64,000 nucleotides of DNA from Coleofasciculus sp040219735 (GTDB lineage: Bacteria; Cyanobacteriota; Cyanobacteriia; Cyanobacteriales; Coleofasciculaceae): NCBI GenBank assembly GCA_040219735.1, contig JAVJRX010000036.1; one strand, given 5' to 3'. How positions within the stretch are numbered: the first letter of the stretch is position 1; each line of letters starts with the position of its first letter. The notes beneath the pieces were generated by a model. It saw nothing but the letters and a program-made list of their open reading frames with translations, had not been told where the DNA came from and did not search any database. The position numbers and the translations under genes are program-made. Shown here piece by piece: positions 43,652-53,851 of the stretch.

Positions 43652-44818
43652 CTATCGGGCGGATCGAATTAACAAAAATCCCCCAACAGCAAACCCCATC
43701 AGATTAGGCAACCACGCAGAGATTAAAGGAGGGAGGTAGTTACTCAATCCCAGAGCATCTCCGATCGCCATCAGCATATAATAGGCGAAAATAACTAACA
43801 CGCTGATACCAAAGCCTGTGGCTTTACTGGTACGCTGAGGTCGATTGCCTAATGAGCCTCCAACTAAGCCAAAAACAACGCAAGCAAATGGTAAGGCAAA
43901 TTTTTGATTGATGCGGATTTTGAGCTTGCGAATGTCATCCTCATCCCCACTCTGGCGCTCTAACTCTAGACGTTCTCTGGCTTGAGTGATGTTCATTTCA
44001 TCGTAATCGCGGTCTTTTCTTGCCAAATCCAAGGGAATGCGAGGCAATTGTAGTTGTTGGTGTTCAAACCGCACGATGTTACGGTAAGAGGCATCCGGTG
44101 CTACTAAATAAATAGTACCGTTATAGAAATCCCAAGTACTTTGAGCTATATTCCAAATAGCTGAATCAGCAGTAACAATTTGGTTAAGACCTTGCTGAGA
44201 CCAATCAAGAATCGTTAAACCCTTCATCCGCTCACCATCAAACTTTTGAGCGTAGAATAAGCGCTTAAGTAGATTGTCCTTGCTACCATCAGCCTGTTCA
44301 ACCTCTCCATATTCTCGATAGAAGATGTTGCGCTCCTTGAAGGCGGGTTTTTCCTCCCCTAATGCCCGTTCTAAGGTGAGGGTAGCTTGATAGTTAGACG
44401 CGGGGACTACGTATTCATTAAATCCAAAGGTAACACCAGTAACAATCAAACTCAGTAATATTGCGGGTAGCACTAGGCGATAAATACTCACCCCACAGCT
44501 TCGCAAAGCAATCAGTTCACTGTCGCTAGAGAGACGGCTGTAGGTCAATAAAGTGGCTAAAAGAACAGATGTGGGAAAAGCATACGCCATGAACTGAGGT
44601 AAACTCAACAGCAGCACTTTCAGCACCAACGTAGCCGGTAGTCCTTCATCCACCGCTTTCCGCATCAAGTCAAATAAGCTACCAATGGTTACCCCCACCG
44701 ATGAAAACATTCCCATACCAAATAAAAATGGGGGAATAAGTTCGGCGATAATATAACGATCCATCACCGATAAGCCAGGAATGAATGAGAAAAAAGGGAG
44801 AGATTTACGGACAGTCAT
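43652..44818 (-). CDS. LptF/LptG-family permease (YjgP/YjgQ)
   Basis: Inner-membrane permease partner of the LptB ATPase in lipopolysaccharide export. 388 residues with six hydrophobic segments: three near the N-terminus (LSVMDRYIIAELIPPFLFGMGMF start), a large periplasmic beta-jellyroll (about 155-270) and three near the C-terminus (FALPFACVVFGLVGGSLG). Only one LptF/G-type gene is here, so whether it acts as a homodimer or with a second copy elsewhere is not known. It is downstream of lptB and lptA on the same strand (42-bp and 207-bp gaps). Confidence 0.9.
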   Translation of the reverse strand: MTVRKSLPFFSFIPGLSVMDRYIIAELIPPFLFGMGMFSSVGVTIGSLFDLMRKAVDEGLPATLVLKVLLLSLPQFMAYAFPTSVLLATLLTYSRLSSDSELIALRSCGVSIYRLVLPAILLSLIVTGVTFGFNEYVVPASNYQATLTLERALGEEKPAFKERNIFYREYGEVEQADGSKDNLLKRLFYAQKFDGERMKGLTILDWSQQGLNQIVTADSAIWNIAQSTWDFYNGTIYLVAPDASYRNIVRFEHQQLQLPRIPLDLARKDRDYDEMNITQARERLELERQSGDEDDIRKLKIRINQKFALPFACVVFGLVGGSLGNRPQRTSKATGFGISVLVIFAYYMLMAIGDALGLSNYLPPLISAWLPNLMGFAVGGFLLIRSAR

Positions 44819-44834
44819 GACTGGAGAAGTGTGC

Positions 44835-44856
44835 CAGACGCACCATGGCGCGTCTG
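44835..44856. repeat. Palindrome of the CAGACG-CCATGG-CGTCTG family
   Basis: CAGACGCACCATGGCGCGTCTG in the short gap between the lptB stop and the LptF/G-like start, so it would be in the mRNA of the cluster. Confidence 0.75.
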
Positions 44857-44860
44857 AGGA

Positions 44861-45604
44861 TTATTGTTGAAACTCATCGCCCAAGTAATATTGCCGCACT
44901 AAGGGATTGTTGTAAAGTTCTTCAGCACTACCCGATGCCAGAATTTGTCCATCTCGCATGATATAGGCGCGATCGGTGATGGCTAGGGTTTCGCGAACAT
45001 TATGATCTGTAATTAAAACTCCAATTTGGCGATCGCGCAATCGGGCAATAATTTTCTGAATCTCAGACACAGCAATCGGATCAACCCCCGCAAAGGGTTC
45101 ATCTAAGAATAAAAACTTGGGACCTTCTACGCCTGAAGCTAACGCTCTTGCCAATTCTGTGCGACGGCGTTCACCCCCAGAAACTCGCCTCCCAATCGTA
45201 TTCGCTGCTTTTTCCAGACCAAACTCTTCAATCAACGTTCGCAACCGCCAGCGCCATTCTTGACGCGGTACACCCGTTTGCTCTAGCACCAGTCGAATAT
45301 TATCTCGAACCGTCAGATTACGAAAGATACTGGGTTCTTGTGCCAAATAGCCAATACCAAAACGCGCCCTCTGGTGCATCGGCTGCTTGGTGATGTCATT
45401 ATCATCTAACCATACTGTCCCTTGATTCGGTTTTTCTATACCGATGGCAATGTAAAATGTGGTCGTTTTTCCTGCACCATTGGGTCCAAGCAGCCCCACA
45501 ACTTCCCCTTGTGCCACAGACAGATTGACACGGTTAACGATAGACTTCTTGTTATAGGATTTATGAATATTCTCTAAAACAATTTTCAAGAATAGCCACC
45601 TCAT
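44861..45604 (-). CDS. lptB: LPS export ABC transporter ATP-binding protein
   Basis: ATPase that powers LPS extraction from the inner membrane. 247 residues with Walker A GPNGAGKTT, Q-loop YLAQEPSIFRNLTV, signature VSGGERRRTELARAL, Walker B FLFLDEPFAGVDP and the H-loop TDHNVRETL. The ATG at 45604 gives MRWLFLKIVLENI; a TTG at 45589 would give MKIVLENIHKSYN with AGGTGG six bases upstream and is the likelier biological start. Confidence 0.94.
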   Translation of the reverse strand: MRWLFLKIVLENIHKSYNKKSIVNRVNLSVAQGEVVGLLGPNGAGKTTTFYIAIGIEKPNQGTVWLDDNDITKQPMHQRARFGIGYLAQEPSIFRNLTVRDNIRLVLEQTGVPRQEWRWRLRTLIEEFGLEKAANTIGRRVSGGERRRTELARALASGVEGPKFLFLDEPFAGVDPIAVSEIQKIIARLRDRQIGVLITDHNVRETLAITDRAYIMRDGQILASGSAEELYNNPLVRQYYLGDEFQQ

Positions 45605-45649
45605 TTGGGGAGTTTTGATATGTACAGACGTAGCATGGTACCTCTGTAG

Positions 45650-45712
45650 GGGCGGGTTTGACTACTATCATTGCCTGTCACCCAGATGTAACTAAACCCG
45701 CCCCGATTAGTG
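45650..45712. repeat. Dispersed hairpin repeat, copy 2
   Basis: GGGGCGGGTTT and AAACCCGCCCC arms; the bases CACCCAGATGTAACTAAACCCGC match the copy at 38282-38342 except for one position. Lies between lptB and lptA. Confidence 0.65.
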
Positions 45713-45741
45713 TTCAGTTGAAGGGTACTGACTGGTATGCT

Positions 45742-45758
45742 GGTGGGCAATGCCCACC
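45742..45758. repeat. Palindrome GGTGGGCAATGCCCACC
   Basis: 17-nt palindrome, same as that at 33683-33699 apart from the centre. Relative of the long inverted repeat upstream of icd. Confidence 0.65.
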
Positions 45759-45811
45759 CTACGGTATCTCAAGGGTTTTGGCGCTAACGAATAACAAATG
45801 ACAAATAACAA

Positions 45812-46327
45812 TTATGGCTCACTTACTGGAGTTTTGAACACAGGTTTTGGATTAAAGGGAGGAGTTACAGGCGGTGCAACCGATTGGGTTGGGGCTTCTG
45901 GATCAGACACAAGATAGATTGATTCAACCTGTTGTTGGGTTTTCGGTAGGGCAACAAAGCGTCCTTCATCAATTAAATAGGTAATGGTTTCACCGCGCAG
46001 ACTATTACCTTGCTGCAAGACATAAACATTCCCCGTGAGCACAATGCGGCGTTCTCGACTAAAATATTGAGCTTGAGCCGCCGTTGCCTGAATTTGGCGA
46101 GCGGGATAATCAATCTGTACATTACCCCGTGCGGTGACAACACCAGTTTGAGAATTGGCTTCTTGAACATCTGCCCGAACCGTGATAGCACGTCCATCGC
46201 CAGTTTGGGCTTGGGCATCTTTGAGGGGAGTAGGAAGCGCCATCGCTCCCATAAGGCTAATTGGCAGTATCAGCGCTATGCCTAGACGCCGCTTCAGGTT
46301 AGCCATGTTAAATAAGCAGGACTTCAT
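45812..46327 (-). CDS. lptA: LptA/OstA-family periplasmic protein
   Basis: Periplasmic bridge component of LPS transport. About 171 residues: a signal segment (RRLGIALILPISLMGAMALP, cleaved near AQAQ), the OstA_N beta-jellyroll (about 35-130: VRADVQEANSQTGVVTARGNVQIDYPARQIQATAAQAQYFSRERRIVLTGNV) and a proline-rich tail. An in-frame TTG at 46351 is a less likely start. ATGs at 46327 and 46306 are both possible; neither has a clear ribosome site. It is the first gene of the lptA-lptB-LptF/G-like cluster. Confidence 0.85.
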   Translation of the reverse strand: MKSCLFNMANLKRRLGIALILPISLMGAMALPTPLKDAQAQTGDGRAITVRADVQEANSQTGVVTARGNVQIDYPARQIQATAAQAQYFSRERRIVLTGNVYVLQQGNSLRGETITYLIDEGRFVALPKTQQQVESIYLVSDPEAPTQSVAPPVTPPFNPKPVFKTPVSEP

Positions 46328-46351
46328 GGGTTTAGGAGTTAATAATACCAA

Positions 46352-46718
46352 AGTTCGCCATCTTGCTGTGGATAGTTTACGCCAAATATTCCTGGAAAGC
46401 CTAGAGGTTCTCCTGACTCGAAGACACCATCCTGGTTACGGAGGGGATTGGTCAACTCTGATGACGAGTCAGCACTCGCCAAAGTTTCAACTCTCTGGCT
46501 CAAAGCGTTGTAGCTTGATGCAGCTACCAGTGTTTTGTACTACCCACGTTCATCATATCGCCTCAGTTCATGCGATCGCCTTTGTGATTATACCAACTGG
46601 GTTGATTCCGGATCGAGCTACACTAATATGAAAAATCGGCTACAATTCGTTCTCCTGACTTAGTTGATAATATACAGCTTAAGCCTTTGCCGTTTATTAT
46701 CTTAGTCTTTAGCTAGCG
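46352..46718. other. Divergent intergenic region lptA / GGCT-like gene
   Basis: Holds both promoters. Nothing else can be supported; an apparent plus-strand ORF from 46182 is an antisense shadow of lptA. Confidence 0.35.
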
Positions 46719-47318
46719 ATGACAACTCAGCCTCGCGATCGTCAAGATTCACCGTCACAGTCTCTTGAGCCGTCTTTGCCCGTAGCTAATGTGCTGCAGT
46801 TTCCTCAGCCAGAGCCAACCTTTTACTACTTTGCCTATGGCTCCTGTATGTGTCCTGTTGATTTAAAGCGATCGCTAGGTGAAAGTACTCATGCTTTCGT
46901 CCTTGGTTCAGCCGTTCTCCAGGGATATCGACTGGGATTTAACCGCAAATCAGTACGGCGTAACTGTGGTGTACTGGATATCGTACCCGATGTTAACGCA
47001 ACGGTTGAAGGAGTCTTATACCGCCTACCTGAGCGATTTAGTGCTCCTCTAGATCACCGGGAAGAAGTACCCCATGGTGGCTATCGGCGAGAAACCGTAG
47101 AAGTTTCCTGTCAAGGGCGAGTCTATCCCGATGTCCGGACTTATGTAGTTGTGGAAAAATTAGCGGAAGAATTAGCACCGAACGATTGGTATTTTAATGT
47201 TGTGCTTCGCGGAGCTATTACTTGTGGACTCAGCGAAGCTTATTGCTGGCAACTCTTTAACCACATGCACCAGCTTCAACAGCGTCACTGGCAAACCCAA
47301 TCCTTACGTTCTGCTTAG
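46719..47318 (+). CDS. Gamma-glutamylcyclotransferase-like protein
   Basis: AIG2/GGCT-fold protein of 199 residues. YFAYGSCMCPVDL is the conserved substrate-binding YGS loop, and LDHREEVPHGGYRRETVEV carries the Glu expected as catalytic acid-base. An N-terminal polar extension (about 1-30) precedes it. It may cyclise gamma-glutamyl peptides; the substrate is not determined. Confidence 0.8.
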   Translation: MTTQPRDRQDSPSQSLEPSLPVANVLQFPQPEPTFYYFAYGSCMCPVDLKRSLGESTHAFVLGSAVLQGYRLGFNRKSVRRNCGVLDIVPDVNATVEGVLYRLPERFSAPLDHREEVPHGGYRRETVEVSCQGRVYPDVRTYVVVEKLAEELAPNDWYFNVVLRGAITCGLSEAYCWQLFNHMHQLQQRHWQTQSLRSA

Positions 47319-47528
47319 TCAGGCAACTCCTCACCGATAACTTACCCACAAAACCTGCCCAAGTGTCAAGAGTTATAACTTGACCCGATTAAGCGGGTTT
47401 AAGTTTAAATTAAATTTTCCTGGTAATCCCTCAAAAAAGAGACAGTTTCGCCTCAAGATGTTACCGTTTTTAAATAGACGTACCAGACTACGTCTGTAAC
47501 ATCGCATTACTACTAGGCAAATCCCACT

Positions 47529-50500
47529 GTGATCGTCCTTCCAGGTTACCAGATTCTCGCCAAAATCTATGAAAGCTCTAATTCTCTAGTTTATCGGGGA
47601 ATCCGACAGCTCGATACTCAACCTGTTATTCTGAAAGTCCTCAAATCCGACTACCCCACGTCTGAAGAACTGAACCGCTACAAAAGTGAATACGAAATTA
47701 CTCATCACTGGCGATTAGAGGGCGTTATTCACTCATACGACTTACTCGCTTATCAGAATACCTGGGTTATTGTGTTTGAAGATATTGGCGGAGAATCCTT
47801 AAAATTATTAGTCAATAAAATAGAATTGTCTCTGTCCGATATTCTGGACATCGCGATTAAGATTACAGAGGGCTTAGGTGCAATCCACGCCGCTAATACG
47901 ATTCATAAAGATATTAATCCATCGAATATTATTTTCAATCCGGCGACGGGACAAATTAAAATTATTGATTTTGGTATTGCTATTCGCTTATCCAGAGAAA
48001 ATTATCCGCCAAAACAATCGCCGAGTTTAGAGGGTACTTTAGCCTATTTATCACCAGAGCAAACTGGAAGGATGGATTGTCCTCTCGATTACCGCACGGA
48101 TTTTTATTCATTAGGTGTCACTCTTTATGAACTATTAACCCATCATCTCCCTTTCGATAAAGATGAACCCATGGAGTTGATTTATTGCCATCTAGCTCAA
48201 CAACCCCTCCCTCCTCATGTAACGTTGCAATCAAAGGTAGTAGATGGGGAGGACAAGGGAGCAGAGGATCAGACGATCTGGGGAGCCGGGGAAGCCGAAA
48301 AAACTAATTTAAAACTCAAAACTCAAAACTTTCTCAATCGCCAATCCCTTTGTCCTAAAGCTATTTCCAATATTATCATGAAACTTCTGGAAAAAATGCC
48401 GCAAAGGCGATACCAGAGTGCTACAGGACTCAAAGCTGATTTAGAGCATTGTCGAGAACAGTTAAAAACAACTGGAATAATTCAAGAATTCCCCCTTGGA
48501 TATCATGATCAGGGAAAATCGTTGCCAATTCCCCAAAAACTTTATGGTCGAGAACGTGAGATTAAAACACTCCTCGCTGCTTTTTTTCGCCTAGCCTGTT
48601 TCCCCAAGAATCAGGTAGTAAGGAATCACCCAAATGGACAACTTGAAATAATACTCCTCACTGGCTATGCTGGCGTTGGCAAATCATCCCTAGTTCATCA
48701 AGTACGTCCAGCTATTATCCAGCAGGGAAGCTATTTTATTTCCGGAAAATTTGACCAATTTCAATGTAATATTCCTTACTCAGCCCTGGTTAATGCTTTT
48801 TCCAAATTAATCCGACAAATTTTAACTGAAAGTGAAGCAAAACTCAGACAATGGCGAGAGAAACTATTGGAATCATTGGGTCGCAATGGACAAATTATTA
48901 TCGAGGTAATTCCGCAAGTCGAACTGATTATTGGGACTCAGCCTGAAGTGTCTGAATTAGGATTGGCTGAATCAAAAAATCGGTTTCATTTAGTATTTCA
49001 AGCCTTTATGAGGGTTTTCTGCCAACCTGAACATCCTCTAGTCATTTTTTTAGATGATTTACAATGGGCTGACGTGGCTACCCTCAAGTTGCTAGAATCC
49101 ATTCTAACCGATGACCAAATCCACCATCTATTACTTATTGGTGCTTATCGAGACAATGAAGTTGATCCAAGTCATCCTTTAATGATCAGCTTGGATACAA
49201 TTTGTAGTGTTGGCATTAGTATTAACCAGATTATCTTAAACCCCCTTAACCGAGAACAAGTTATCAGTTTAATTTCGGAAACATTACACCAGGATGAGCA
49301 AGCTGTTACCCCTTTAGCTGAATTGGTACTACGGAAAACAGCCGGAAATCCTTTTTTTATTAAAGAATTCATCAAAACCCTTGCCCAGGAAAATCTAATT
49401 TTCTTTAGTCCTTCTCCCTGCGGAAAATCCGGTCAGTGGACTTGGGATATTAACCAGATTGAAGAAACAGCGATTACAGATAACGTAGTCAAATTGATGA
49501 TTGAAAAGTTAAAAAAACTTCCTGAAACTACTCAGCAGGTTTTGGGTTTAGCCGCTTGTATGGGAAATTATTTTCAACTTGATTTAGTTGCCAGAATTTA
49601 TGAAAAAATACCCGATGAAACTTTTGGCGATTTAATCCCAGCAATTCAGTTAGGATTAATTGAACCCAAGTCAAAGAATTCAGAAACAAATTTTAATTTA
49701 ATTCAGTATTATAAATTTTCCCACGATCGCGTCCAACAGGCGGTCGATGCTTTAATGGATAAAGCGATGAAAGAAGCCGTGCATTGGAAAATTGGTCGGC
49801 TGTTGCTTGCTAATCTTTCCCCGTCTCAAAAGTATGAGCGAATTTTTGATATTGTCGATCATCTCAATTGGAAATGTCACGCTATCACCGATAATCAAGA
49901 ACGACTTGAATTAACCCGGTTGAATTTAGCGGCTGCCAAAAAAGCTAAATTAGCAACAGCGTATATAGCTGCTAGAGATTATCTCAACTTAAGTCTACTG
50001 ACTTTAAGCAAAACGAGCTGGAATGACCAATACATATTAACATTTAAAATTCACAAAGAGTTGGCTGAAATTGAATATCTTAATGGCAACTTTGAACAGT
50101 CACATTATTTAATCAATCAAACCTTAATTAAAGCTTCCTCAACTGTTGAACAGGCTGAACTTTATAACCTACTCATCGTTCAGTATACCATGCTGGCTAA
50201 CTATGAGGAAGCGATTAGAGTGGGAAGCCAAGCCCTAAAACAACTGGGAATTGATTTTCCAAGCGCCAACTGGAAAAGAGCCTTAGATAGAGAAGTCGCT
50301 GACTTAAAATTCTATTTAGGCGATCGCGAAATTGCTAGTTTAATTGATTTACCCGATATGACCGACGTCGTAAAAAAAGCGGCGGTAAAGCTACTGTTGA
50401 GTCTAGATCCTCCCACTTATTTCTTGGATCAAGATATTTATGCTTGGGTTACAGTAAAACTTGTTAATTTATCCCTCCAATATGGCAATGCTCCAGAATC

Positions 50501-53411
50501 CTCTAAAGGTTATTCTAATTATGGATTATTACTAGGTTCGCTTTGGGGAGATTATCAAGGGGGGTATGCCTTTGGGTTACTGGCTTGCCAATTAAGTAAA
50601 ACCTATAATAATCCCGTTTATATAGGTCGAACCCATCATTTTTTTGCGACATTTTTAAACCCCTGGATCAAGCCGATTCAATGTGCAGAATTCATTAATC
50701 GTGACGCTTATGAAGCGGGAATGGAAGCTGGGGATTTTCAATATGTTGGCTATACCTTAAACAATCAGTTGTATAATGCATTCAATCAGGGCTCAAACTT
50801 AACAAATGTACTCATCCAAACCCATAAAATTTTGCGCTTTAGCCGCAAAACTCAAAACAAATGGGTAACGGATATGATTTTAGCCTGTCAACTACCTGTA
50901 TTTAACTTATCTGGAAAAACTGAAAATAAATGGGCATTTGATACGGATGAGATTAGTGAGGCACATTATTTAGACACCTGTCATACCCATCATACCTTTA
51001 GTGGTATTTGTACATTTTACAGTATTAAGGCTTGGGTTCTTTATTTATACAATAAACCCGAAGCTGCGCTTACTTCTATTAAAAAAGCAGAAAAGTATCT
51101 GCCCTTTATTCTAGGCTTATTAACTCAAGCTGAATATAATTTTTATACATCACTGATCCTAGCAGCACTCTATACCAAGGCTACGGATAGTCAGCAAACT
51201 GACTATTGGCAAACATTGATTATTAATCAAAATCAGATGAAAAACTGGGCAGAGAATTGCCCAGAAAATTTTTTGCATAAATATGTATTGATTGATGCAG
51301 AAATGGCACAGATTTCTGGTCAAACGGACAAGGCGATGGATCTTTATGATCGGGCTATTGCTTTAGCTAAAACCAATGAATTTACTCACCATGAAGCATT
51401 AGGAAATGAACTAGCCGCTAAGTTTTGGTTGAGCAAAGGCAAAGTAGACTTCGCTAAACTTTATTTGCAAAAAGCCCGCCATGGGTATCAACATTGGGGT
51501 GCCCAGCGAAAGGTTGAAGAGTTGGAGAAAACCTATCCTCACTTGCTTACTGAAGCATTAGCCTCGGTTAAAATCAAAGACACGCTCACTAATTCACCTA
51601 TGGACTCAGTTTCGGGGAATTATCTGGCAGCGGTGCTAGATTTTAGCACTATTGTGAAAACATTCCAAGCGCTTTCCAGTGAAATGGCGCTGGATAAATT
51701 GCTCACTAGCTTAATGAAAATTTTAATAGAAAATGCTGGCGCTACCCAAGGTGTTTTAATATTGGATCGGGAGGGACAGTTACTGATTGAAGCAACCTAT
51801 AGAGGGAATTTAGATAATATTGCTGTCTTACAATCGATTCCCCTGGAAAGTAGCCAAGATATTCCCACCGCGATTATTCATTATGTCAACCGGACTCAAG
51901 AACTGTTAGTGTTAAATGATGCCACCTCTGAGGATAAATTTATTACCGATGCCTACATTCAGCACAATCAACCGAAATCTATAGTTTGTGCGCCCCTGCT
52001 GAATCAAGGACAATTGATCGGACTCTTTTATCTGGAAAATAATTTAGCGACTGGTGCATTTACGCCAGAACGAGTTGAACTCTTACATTTAATATCGGCA
52101 CAAGCTGCCATTTCGATTAAAAATGCTCGTTTGTGGCAAAAGCAAGCGGAACTCAATCATTCGTTACAGTCGGAAATTGCGGAACGGAAATCCACGGAAA
52201 TAGCTTTACGTAAAAGTGAGGGACTTTATCGAACCCTGACGCAAAATTTTCCCAATGGCAGTGTTTTATTATTTGATCAAAATTTACGCTTCTTGTTAGC
52301 AGAAGGGGAGGGGGTAAGGGCTGGCGGCTTTGAACCTGAACAGTTAAAAGGAAAAACTATTACAGATGTCTTATCACCCGATGTTTGTAAAATAATCGAA
52401 CCTCTATATCAGTCAGCCTTAGCCGGAGAAACAAAGGTATCTGAAATGAAGTTTGCCGATCGCACGCATCAATTGTATACTCTTCCGGTTAAAAATGAGC
52501 GGGGTGAAATTTTTGCTGGGATGGTGATGTCTCAAGATATCACCCTACAAAAACAAGCGGAACATGTCTTACAAAATGCGCGAGAAGAATTAGAACGGCA
52601 AGTTGAGGAACGAACCAAAGCCTTAATTGCCATGAATTCCGTCTTACAGGCGGAAATTGCTGAACGTCGCGATGCGGAAGTAAAACTCAAAGAACTGACT
52701 CAGGAATTGCAACGTTCTAATCAAGAATTGGAACAATTTGCCTATATCGCTTCTCACGATTTGCAAGAACCGTTACGCGCTGTGGCAAGTTATACACAAC
52801 TATTACAACAAGACTACTTAGATCAACTCGATGAATCCGCCCAAGACTATATGGCGTTTATTATTGATGGCGCCACCCGAATGCGCCAGTTGATTCAAGC
52901 CTTGCTGATGTATTCTCGCCTAGGGACTCGTCCACCAGAGGAGAAACCCACAGACTGTAATGCTATACTACGTCAGGTAACTGAGAATTTACAGGTCGCG
53001 ATCGCAGAACGTCAAGGGACGATTACCTACAATTCTCTCCCCACGGTTCCGGCTGATCCGACTCAACTGATCCAACTGTTTCAAAATTTAATCGGAAATG
53101 CGATCAAATTCTGCCGCGAGCGCCCTCCCCACGTCCACATTGAGGCACAATTGATAGAGAATGCATGGCTGTTTCAGGTAAAGGATAATGGAATTGGGAT
53201 TAAACCCAAATACCTCGACCGTATCTTTGTCATCTTCAAACGCCTCCATACCCGCCGCGAGTTTTCGGGTACGGGTATTGGTTTAGCCGTTTGTAAGAAA
53301 ATTGTCGAACGCCACGGTGGACGGATTTGGGTGGAATCTCAGCCTGGAGTTGGTAGCACCTTTTTCTTTACTCTTCCCTGTTTGATATCCTCTAATGAGC
53401 AGCCGTTATAG
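47529..53411 (+). CDS. Hybrid Ser/Thr - His kinase (HstK type), 1960 residues
   Basis: N-terminal Ser/Thr kinase (1-310: Lys36, HKDIN with Asp128, DFG 147-149), then an AAA/STAND ATPase (Walker A GYAGVGKS 379-386, Walker B VIFLDDLQWAD) and a helical TPR-like region (about 850-1360). It continues with GAF (about 1366-1530), PAS (about 1564-1678), HisKA (SHDLQEP, His1743) and HATPase (about 1835-1955, DNGIGI and GTGIGLAVCKK). This architecture is known from Nostoc/Anabaena HstK proteins, where a role in adaptation to stress is suggested. The start is GTG (47529). The 3' end overlaps the following response-regulator gene by 17 bases. A repeat-derived in-frame insertion sits in the kinase C-lobe (residues about 235-272). 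Confidence 0.93.
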   Translation: MIVLPGYQILAKIYESSNSLVYRGIRQLDTQPVILKVLKSDYPTSEELNRYKSEYEITHHWRLEGVIHSYDLLAYQNTWVIVFEDIGGESLKLLVNKIELSLSDILDIAIKITEGLGAIHAANTIHKDINPSNIIFNPATGQIKIIDFGIAIRLSRENYPPKQSPSLEGTLAYLSPEQTGRMDCPLDYRTDFYSLGVTLYELLTHHLPFDKDEPMELIYCHLAQQPLPPHVTLQSKVVDGEDKGAEDQTIWGAGEAEKTNLKLKTQNFLNRQSLCPKAISNIIMKLLEKMPQRRYQSATGLKADLEHCREQLKTTGIIQEFPLGYHDQGKSLPIPQKLYGREREIKTLLAAFFRLACFPKNQVVRNHPNGQLEIILLTGYAGVGKSSLVHQVRPAIIQQGSYFISGKFDQFQCNIPYSALVNAFSKLIRQILTESEAKLRQWREKLLESLGRNGQIIIEVIPQVELIIGTQPEVSELGLAESKNRFHLVFQAFMRVFCQPEHPLVIFLDDLQWADVATLKLLESILTDDQIHHLLLIGAYRDNEVDPSHPLMISLDTICSVGISINQIILNPLNREQVISLISETLHQDEQAVTPLAELVLRKTAGNPFFIKEFIKTLAQENLIFFSPSPCGKSGQWTWDINQIEETAITDNVVKLMIEKLKKLPETTQQVLGLAACMGNYFQLDLVARIYEKIPDETFGDLIPAIQLGLIEPKSKNSETNFNLIQYYKFSHDRVQQAVDALMDKAMKEAVHWKIGRLLLANLSPSQKYERIFDIVDHLNWKCHAITDNQERLELTRLNLAAAKKAKLATAYIAARDYLNLSLLTLSKTSWNDQYILTFKIHKELAEIEYLNGNFEQSHYLINQTLIKASSTVEQAELYNLLIVQYTMLANYEEAIRVGSQALKQLGIDFPSANWKRALDREVADLKFYLGDREIASLIDLPDMTDVVKKAAVKLLLSLDPPTYFLDQDIYAWVTVKLVNLSLQYGNAPESSKGYSNYGLLLGSLWGDYQGGYAFGLLACQLSKTYNNPVYIGRTHHFFATFLNPWIKPIQCAEFINRDAYEAGMEAGDFQYVGYTLNNQLYNAFNQGSNLTNVLIQTHKILRFSRKTQNKWVTDMILACQLPVFNLSGKTENKWAFDTDEISEAHYLDTCHTHHTFSGICTFYSIKAWVLYLYNKPEAALTSIKKAEKYLPFILGLLTQAEYNFYTSLILAALYTKATDSQQTDYWQTLIINQNQMKNWAENCPENFLHKYVLIDAEMAQISGQTDKAMDLYDRAIALAKTNEFTHHEALGNELAAKFWLSKGKVDFAKLYLQKARHGYQHWGAQRKVEELEKTYPHLLTEALASVKIKDTLTNSPMDSVSGNYLAAVLDFSTIVKTFQALSSEMALDKLLTSLMKILIENAGATQGVLILDREGQLLIEATYRGNLDNIAVLQSIPLESSQDIPTAIIHYVNRTQELLVLNDATSEDKFITDAYIQHNQPKSIVCAPLLNQGQLIGLFYLENNLATGAFTPERVELLHLISAQAAISIKNARLWQKQAELNHSLQSEIAERKSTEIALRKSEGLYRTLTQNFPNGSVLLFDQNLRFLLAEGEGVRAGGFEPEQLKGKTITDVLSPDVCKIIEPLYQSALAGETKVSEMKFADRTHQLYTLPVKNERGEIFAGMVMSQDITLQKQAEHVLQNAREELERQVEERTKALIAMNSVLQAEIAERRDAEVKLKELTQELQRSNQELEQFAYIASHDLQEPLRAVASYTQLLQQDYLDQLDESAQDYMAFIIDGATRMRQLIQALLMYSRLGTRPPEEKPTDCNAILRQVTENLQVAIAERQGTITYNSLPTVPADPTQLIQLFQNLIGNAIKFCRERPPHVHIEAQLIENAWLFQVKDNGIGIKPKYLDRIFVIFKRLHTRREFSGTGIGLAVCKKIVERHGGRIWVESQPGVGSTFFFTLPCLISSNEQPL
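48231..48345 (+). repeat. Intergenic-type repeat in-frame in the kinase gene
   Basis: The DNA contains GGGAGGACAAGGGAGCAGAGG, GGGGAGCCGGGGAAGCC and AAAACTCAAAACTCAAAACT, the same 9-nt and AAAACTC units used by intergenic filler in this genome. Translated, it gives a low-complexity loop (VVDGEDKGAEDQTIWGAGEAEK) in a place where relatives have a short link before IPQAIS. Confidence 0.6.
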
Positions 53412-53841
53412 ATTCAGACCCATTGAAATTCTACTCGTTGAAGATTCCCCCAGTGACGCCAATCTCATCCGGATTAGCTTTAAGCAAGCTAAAATTGCCA
53501 ACACCCTGCATTGGGTGGAAGATGGGGAAACCGCCCTAGAATACTTACTTCAGCAAGGGGATTATGGGAACACTCCCCGTCCCGATTTGATTGTGTTGGA
53601 TCTCAATTTACCAGGAATGGATGGTCAAGAAGTATTAACCTCGGTCAAATCAGATCCCACGCTCAAACGGATTCCAGTGATTGTTCTCACCACCTCAGAG
53701 GATGAAGAGGATATACTCAAGTCTTATGAGCTTAATGCCAACTGCTATATTACCAAACCTATCGATATTCAACAGTTTATGCGAATGGTTCAGTTATTGG
53801 AAGAATTTTGGTTAGCGGCGGTTCAATTGCCCTCGGAGTGA
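53395..53841 (+). CDS. Single-domain response regulator (Rcp1-like)
   Basis: 148-residue REC-only protein of the phytochrome-partner Rcp1 type: VEDSPSDANLIR at the start, phospho-acceptor Asp in LIVLDLNLPGMDGQEVL, TTSEDEEDI and ITKPIDI with the conserved Lys. No output domain. Translationally coupled to the kinase (17-base overlap), so a natural phospho-receiver of it. Confidence 0.92.
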   Translation: MSSRYRFRPIEILLVEDSPSDANLIRISFKQAKIANTLHWVEDGETALEYLLQQGDYGNTPRPDLIVLDLNLPGMDGQEVLTSVKSDPTLKRIPVIVLTTSEDEEDILKSYELNANCYITKPIDIQQFMRMVQLLEEFWLAAVQLPSE

Positions 53842-53851
53842 TACCAGTCCT

